Assembly: GCA_026214975.1 (NCBI GenBank)
Contig: CM047806.1
Coordinates: forward strand, 82,755,599-82,819,598
DNA: 64,000 nucleotides
Direction: 5' to 3'
From: Gentiana macrophylla
Lineage: Eukaryota > Streptophyta > Magnoliopsida > Gentianales > Gentianaceae
Below are positions 57,225 through 64,000 of the stretch, piece after piece; the stretch's first letter is position 1; each line of letters opens with the position of its first letter. The translations under genes were made by a program, and so were the position numbers. The notes beneath the pieces were generated by a model, which was not told the DNA's origin, ran no database searches, and saw only the letters and a program-made list of their open reading frames with translations.

Positions 57225-57640
57225 TTAAATTTGAAGCTATCAGGTTTCGTCAAATATGAATTGTATCAAGTATTTTGAAACCACTACGGTATCAATATTC
57301 GTCAATTGTGAATTATATCAAATGTTTTGAAACCATTAGCAATATCAGGATTCGTCATGTATCAATTGTATCAAGTTTTTTCAAACTGCTGGCGATATCA
57401 GGATTCATCAAGTATGAATTGTATCAAGTGTTTTGAAACCGTTAGCGATATCAGGATTCATCAAGTCTGAATTGTATCAAGTGTATTAAAACTACTGGCG
57501 ATATGAGGATTCATCAAGTATGAATCATATCAAATGTCTTGAAACCATTGACAATATCATGATATTCGTCTAGTATGCATCGTATCAAGTGTTTTAAAAC
57601 CGTTGGCGGTATTATGATTTGTCAAGTTTGAATCATTTAT
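57225..57640. repeat. 53-bp minisatellite, array 2 (about 8 units)
   Basis: The same unit as array 1 and the same flanking sequence, so it was duplicated together with the MADS unit. Confidence 0.88.
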
Positions 57641-57829
57641 GTGTAGTAATTTCAAAGGCCATTTTACTATAAGCCCAAACTCGATAAGGGTGCTTTGAAG
57701 TATGTTTGTGTTTAAGAGTATAAATTATTTATCTTTCCAACCATTTAAGTTCTTAAAATAGATGATAATGAAATGGTCTTTTGTAGGTCAAGTACAAGTA
57801 GGTTAGCAACAAAAGTAAAAAAACAACAC

Positions 57830-58215
57830 ACATTAATTTCATTAACAGAAAACATTGACCATTACACATCAAAAACAAGAAACAACAACAAAGCCAAATT
57901 AAAATGCGCAGTGCAAACACTGAAACATAAAGTGACTGAAATTGAATGAGAAACACAAATACTGACACACACTGAAACACAAAACAAACACATGCAAAGC
58001 AATGCAACACATAAAACAACAACATCACAACATACCAATACTTCTTCTTATGGGCTTTTCTAACATGGTCACTCGATATGATGAATGACCTGATATGGTG
58101 TCATCCTGACCACAGACTGTAAATCACCTATTACAGTCTCTGATGGTGCCACGTCACGTCAGGTCATTCCTCAAATAGACAGACCATAAAAGAATCCCTT
58201 ATCTTCTGATACGCT
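57830..58215 (-). other. 3' untranslated-like region of MADS copy 4
   Basis: A/C-rich on the + strand, alike in all units. It contains GTAAATCACCTATTACAGTC and TGCCACGTCACGTCAGGTCA, which are also in copy 2. Confidence 0.6.
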
Positions 58216-58998
58216 TTAATCATGACTGGAGTTTGGGCCAGCATCGTTTTCACTGCACAACATGTGGAAAATAGCATCATTGTCATCATACCTATTGAAG
58301 AAATCAAGGCCTATCTGAGCAGACCAATCAATGCCGTTGTTGAGTTTCTCGAATTCCTGGTCCACAAGGGGCTCATTTGAACTTGTAATTTCTTCAGCCT
58401 TTGGATCGGTACTGACGTTTTTAAGTTCTTCAATCTTGTCATTGATTTGTTTCAACTTTTGACAAGTTAGTTTAGACACATCATTCATATCATTTTGATC
58501 CAACCTGTCATGAAAAAAAGTCAAGATTTTTTAGTCAGATATAAAATGCACTATTTATTTAAAAAAGTGAACGGGGCCAGGTTAGCACCCATCAGCCATT
58601 AATATGGCTACGCCCTTACTTGTCATAAGTCTTTTGACCCTTCGTGAGTTGGATAATCAAGAGGTTGATTTCTCTCTCTCGGTTTTCTTTTTTTAGCCTC
58701 TGTAGTTGCTCTGTTGCTTTGTTGATGTTGTCCATAACGAACTCTTCTTGACTAGCTGGGGTCATTTATGTCGAGATTCTCAAACTTTGAGATGAATTTC
58801 ATTACATCTTCATGGGATGGTGGCCATGTTTATGGTTGGTCGTCAATGGGACTATAAATAATAGCACATGCATCAACACCACAAAGGGTGCTTAATTCTC
58901 TAATTTTTTTAAGTAGGCTAGTTTTTTCTCTTTTTGTAGCAAGCTTTTTGGGAGTATTTGTCTTGGATGAGGTTCAATTTGATTTTCTTTCTGCCCAT
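58216..58998 (-). pseudogene. Type I MADS-box (M-gamma, AGL80-like) copy 4, most complete
   Basis: It starts MGRKKIKLNLIQDKYSQKAC (ATG at 58998), the N-terminal half of a type I MADS domain that contacts DNA. After KKRKN a TAG (58918-58920) and a shift interrupt it. The second half is readable as LKKIRELSTLCGVDACAIIY, then SPIDDQP, a stop, and EDVMKFISKFENLD. After another stop and shift the helix DNINKATEQLQRLKKENRER follows. Exon 1 ends at 58620 before GTAAGG. The intron is 58619-58505 (115 bp). Exon 2 (58504-58216) encodes LDQNDMNDVSKLTCQKLKQI and ends in AGPNSSHD. M-gamma proteins are transcription factors of female gametophyte and endosperm. The three or more lesions make this a pseudogene unless some are sequencing errors. 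Confidence 0.85.
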
Positions 58999-59121
58999 TT
59001 TTGGGAAATGAAAAATTGAAAGGGAGGTTAAGAAATTGAAAGGGTTTTTGGAAATGGAAGAGTTTATTAAGCTATTGGTATTTGATGGATGTGATGCTTC
59101 TTTCCTCCTTAGCAATGTGGG

Positions 59122-59129
59122 TATTTATA
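59122..59129 (-). promoter_or_regulatory. TATA box of MADS copy 4
   Basis: TATAAATA on the - strand, about 125 bp before the ATG. Sequence from about 59150 on differs from copies 1 and 3, so an insertion has replaced the upstream region. Confidence 0.6.
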
Positions 59130-59149
59130 GGTGAAACAATGGAGGCAAA

Positions 59150-59724
59150 ATTGCAAAATTAGTCCCGTAAACAATGGAGCGTTTAAGTCTTGTTTTTTCT
59201 CTGTTGCAATTTTAATTCTACAATTTTGGTTTTTTTTTAATGCAATTTTAGTCCGTCGTCGGAGAATGCTAATGTGGCAACATTTTGACCACATTTTGCT
59301 AATGTATCTTTGAAATTAGAGAAAGATAAATATAACGCGTAAATTTTGATTTAATGCGCATGAAAAAAAAGAGATATAAAATAATTACATCAAACATGAA
59401 ATCAATTTATTTAAATTTCCACAATTCAATATATAATATTTTATAAACCAGACATTTACGTAACAATAGATGTCATATTAAATAATATTTCAAAACAATA
59501 ATAAAAATAGTTGTTTAATCCAAACATATGCAGGGTATTAGATTGTTTGTGGTAACAAAAGTATTTATGATTACAGATAACAAAACACAGATAACAAAAC
59601 ACCTGTATCAACTAATTGTTACAAATAAGTCAAGACTAGCAACCTTCAAGGTCAACAAAACAAATAACATTTTTTAATCAATGGACAAGCTTTTTTGTTT
59701 GGAAGTTCATTATCTTGTTAAGAA
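59150..59724. other. AT-rich insertion of unknown type
   Basis: It begins GGCAAAATTGCAAAATTAGTC and contains the similar TTTTAATGCAATTTTAGTCC near 59235, perhaps a decayed DNA transposon end. It is flanked by unit sequence on the left and the minisatellite on the right. No coding. Confidence 0.4.
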
Positions 59725-60303
59725 GTTCTGAAACCACTCGCGATATCAGGATTCGTTGAGTCAAAGTTAATTGTATCCAATGTTTTAAAACCGTTGGCGA
59801 TATCAGGATTCGTCAAGTATGAATTGTTTCAAGTTTATGAAACCGTTGGCGATACAGGATTCGCTGAGTGTGAATTGTATCACGTGTTTTGAAATAGTAG
59901 CCGGTGATATCAGGATTCGTCAAGTATATGAATTGTATCAAGTACTCCTCCCGTAGTATAATTCAATTTAAGTTATTACTTTTGCAACTTCTCATACTTT
60001 AAATTATTACTTTTGTATCAATATGAAACTCTAGGCGATATTAGTATTTGTCAAATAGGAATTGTATCAAGTGTTTTGAAATTGTAGGCGATATCTAGTA
60101 CCAGGATTTGTCAATTTTGAATTGTATCAAGTGTTCCAACTGTATCAAGTGTTCCAAAACTATTGGCGATATCAGTATCCGTCAAATATGAATTGTATCA
60201 AGTGTTTAGAAACCATTTGTGATATCCAATACCTGGGAATTCGTCAAGTATAAATTGTATCAAGTGCTTTAAACCATTGGCGATGGGAATTCATCAAGTA
60301 TGA
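59725..60303. repeat. 53-bp minisatellite, array 3
   Basis: About ten degenerate units, interrupted near 59945-60000 by unrelated AT-rich sequence. It is cut at 60303 by the solo LTR and resumes at 62905. Confidence 0.85.
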
Positions 60304-60428
60304 TGATGATAGGTGGGCCTGTTGGGCCGGGTTATCCATAGTTGGGCCAGGCCCAAAGTTAGGCAGTCAAGATAATGAATTGGCACGGCAAGACCACAAG
60401 TGCTAACCAGATTATCAGAGGAGCAGGG

Positions 60429-62506
<2,078 letters not shown>

Positions 62507-62904
62507 CAGGGCTCCATCATACGCTGCGCGGAAATATATCTCTAGACAGAACGATCGGCTGCACAGAAGTGTTTCTAGACAGAATGCTCAGCTGAGTGCA
62601 ACGAAGACCGAGTCAACAGCGGTTCAACCACTTATAAACGTGGGTAGACCCCCACGATCAGCAACATACAGAGATAACCGGTGATAAATTCCCATCACGC
62701 AAGGAAGACAATCACGGTCTACAACTATATAAGGAACACCCTGAACTACGAGGGGGATTCCAGTTTATTGCTTAAATTGGATACGTAGGCAGCTCTCTCA
62801 AGAGTTCAGTCCAAATTCATACCCAAATATTATTGTTCTTATACAGTTTTCCTAATTAGAATTACCCGATTACCCGTTCGTAATATTCATACTCCATCAT
62901 ATGA

Positions 62905-63010
62905 ATTGTATCAATTGCTTTAAAACCATTGGCGATATCAGACTCGTAAAATATTTATTATATCAAGTGTTTTGAAAGTGTTGACGATATCGGAATTCAC
63001 CAAGTACGGG
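62905..63010. repeat. 53-bp minisatellite, array 3 continued
   Basis: Two units, CATTGGCGATATCAGACTCG and a degenerate second one, continue the array cut at 60303. Confidence 0.75.
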
Positions 63011-63301
63011 AATTTTATCATTTACTTCCTTTGTCCCCTAATATAAGTCTCCAATAATATAAGTCCTCGAAATGATATATACAAGCCATTAATTAGTAAC
63101 AAATCATACACAAATGAGCTTGAAATGAAAATAATTCATCAATTTATCATTAAATAAAATGCAGAATACCAAATTCTTTCAAACATAAAGTATTATTTTC
63201 AGGAAAAAGTTATAATTTATAACAAAACAATTTATTAATAAACCCAGAAATAAATCACAATTACAATCTTAACAAATCTAGCTTCCCTAAAAAAAACAAA
63301 T
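63011..63301. other. AT-rich, no gene seen
   Basis: A single Stowaway-like half end, TACTTCCTTTGTCCCCTAAT, lies near 63023 without a visible partner. The last part is the 3' flank of the pseudogene on the - strand. Confidence 0.4.
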
Positions 63302-63756
63302 CTAGCTCCCTCTCTATGTACTAAAAGAAAATGGAGAAAGCAATAAAGGGACATGGAAATGCTCAAACTTTTGTGATTTCTTCACTTTAAACACAATAGG
63401 AACATATGGGAAAAACCCCTCTGGATTATAATTGCCAGTACTGAAACTGATTCGATAAATCCAGGTTTCAGAGCCGACGTGTTGGTAATAAGCTGGCTGG
63501 AACGTCCGTCTTTATCAGTTACTGAAGAACCGTGAAGAATCCAAGGGCCATTGTCGTGTTGAGGTTCGGAAAATACTGTTTCGGGTTGCTTGGTGTCCAA
63601 GAATTCCAGTTTTACTTCAATGCCTGCAGCTGGAGATCCACATGCGGTGTTAGACACGTGGGTGGTTGTGGGAGGGCGAGTTCGAGTTGAAGGTTTGGAG
63701 GGTTTAGCTAGGTTCGGTAGAGGTTATGTGTGCACCGATAACGCTCACACGGTCTT
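63302..63756 (-). pseudogene. Transthyretin-like / 5-hydroxyisourate hydrolase domain, 3' exon, broken
   Basis: After an acceptor-like TTGTAG the sequence reads EDRVSVIGAH, then after a shift TRTRPPTTTHVSNTACGSPA, AGIEVKLEFLDTK and SSVTDKDGRSSQL, then ALKPGF. A missing T shifts the frame, after which NPEGFFPYVPIVFKVKKSQK and FEHFHVPLLLSPFSFST are readable. The family ends in the catalytic YRGS tetrapeptide. Here the Tyr codon is TAG (63314-63316), followed by RGS and the natural TAG. In plants this domain hydrolyses 5-hydroxyisourate in purine degradation and is fused to an N-terminal OHCU decarboxylase domain, which is not visible here. At least two shifts plus the stop make it a pseudogene. 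Confidence 0.85.
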
Positions 63757-64000
63757 CTACAATTTAAGAATTAAACTAGTAAGTGACTGATAGATGCCAA
63801 GGATAAACACACTTTTGGTCGATTTTGTTTCACGATTTTCTATCCCTAATACTTCATCTTGTGCTTTTATCCGTATATTTTATGGTATAATCGTTGTAGG
63901 AGCGGTGTACCAAGTGAATGCGCCGCACGCATTAAGTGAAAGAGTGCAAAGATAGAAAGACATGATGCATCATCTTGATACAGCCTTTTTACAACGGTTT
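63757..64000 (-). other. Upstream flank of the pseudogene; possible LTR start
   Basis: By the acceptor-like site, 63757-63787 may be intron. From about 63788 the + strand reads TGATAGATGCCAAGGATAAA, which could be the start of an LTR running out of the window. Neither can be confirmed here. Confidence 0.3.

Noticed and set aside
63023..63080. Second Stowaway MITE
   Set aside because: Only one half-end is visible and no partner inverted repeat or TA flank could be placed.
63788..64000. Start of another LTR (TGATAGATGCC...)
   Set aside because: There is no partner, PBS, PPT or target duplication in the window. It is kept only as a remark in the feature list.

Overview
The window looks like a repeat-rich chromosome segment of a flowering plant, probably a eudicot. 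The retrotransposon families (Ty3/gypsy chromovirus, Athila-like and Sirevirus-like copia elements), plant gene remnants (DELLA, type I MADS-box, transthyretin-like) and a Stowaway MITE support this. I found no gene that looks intact, and no tRNA, rRNA or CRISPR array. Almost everything is transposable elements in nested insertions, plus decayed gene copies.

Layout, left to right. (1) 1-6604: most of an Athila-like Ty3/gypsy element (+ strand) that keeps a protease-like domain and a second ORF but no reverse transcriptase. It sits in an older Ty1/copia element (+) whose envelope-like ORF remnant is at 6605-8238 and 22777-22920 and whose 3' LTR is 23066-24865. (2) 8239-22771: a large non-autonomous LTR element (LARD-like, TSD CTAAG) inserted in that ORF. 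It carries three unrelated tandem arrays. A Ty3/gypsy chromovirus (Tekay-like, - strand, 9358-18685, TSD TCGAG) is nested inside it. (3) 24866-27230 and 41122-42190: decayed gypsy gag/LTR sequence (-), split by a 13.9-kb Sirevirus-like copia element with an envelope-like region (27231-41121, - strand, TSD CGTGG). (4) 42280-43090: the 5' end of another copia element (-). (5) 43340-45960: an element with degenerate inverted-repeat ends built around a 17-bp minisatellite. (6) 46994-47726: an LTR fragment and a short fragment encoding the N-terminal DELLA domain of a GRAS regulator.

(7) 47.8-60.3 kb is the main genic interest: four decayed, tandemly duplicated copies of a type I (M-gamma, AGL80-like) MADS-box gene, all on the - strand. 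Most copies carry a 53-bp minisatellite upstream and nearly every copy holds a different transposon (Helitron and solo LTR in an intron, a solo LTR in a 3' part, a Stowaway MITE upstream). Comparing copies shows the empty sites. (8) 60304-62899: a solo LTR nested in another solo LTR, both with perfect TSDs. (9) 63302-63756: a broken 3' exon of a transthyretin-like/5-hydroxyisourate hydrolase gene (-), with a stop codon in its terminal YRGS motif.

Relative insertion order by nesting: the copia (+) element entered the old gypsy sequence, then Athila-like and LARD elements entered the copia element, then the chromovirus entered the LARD. The Sirevirus entered the gypsy LTR independently. All boundaries given as LTR ends rest on TG...CA ends, PBS/PPT position and, where both flanks are visible, on 5-bp duplications read directly. 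Family names are assigned by motif recognition only, without database searches.
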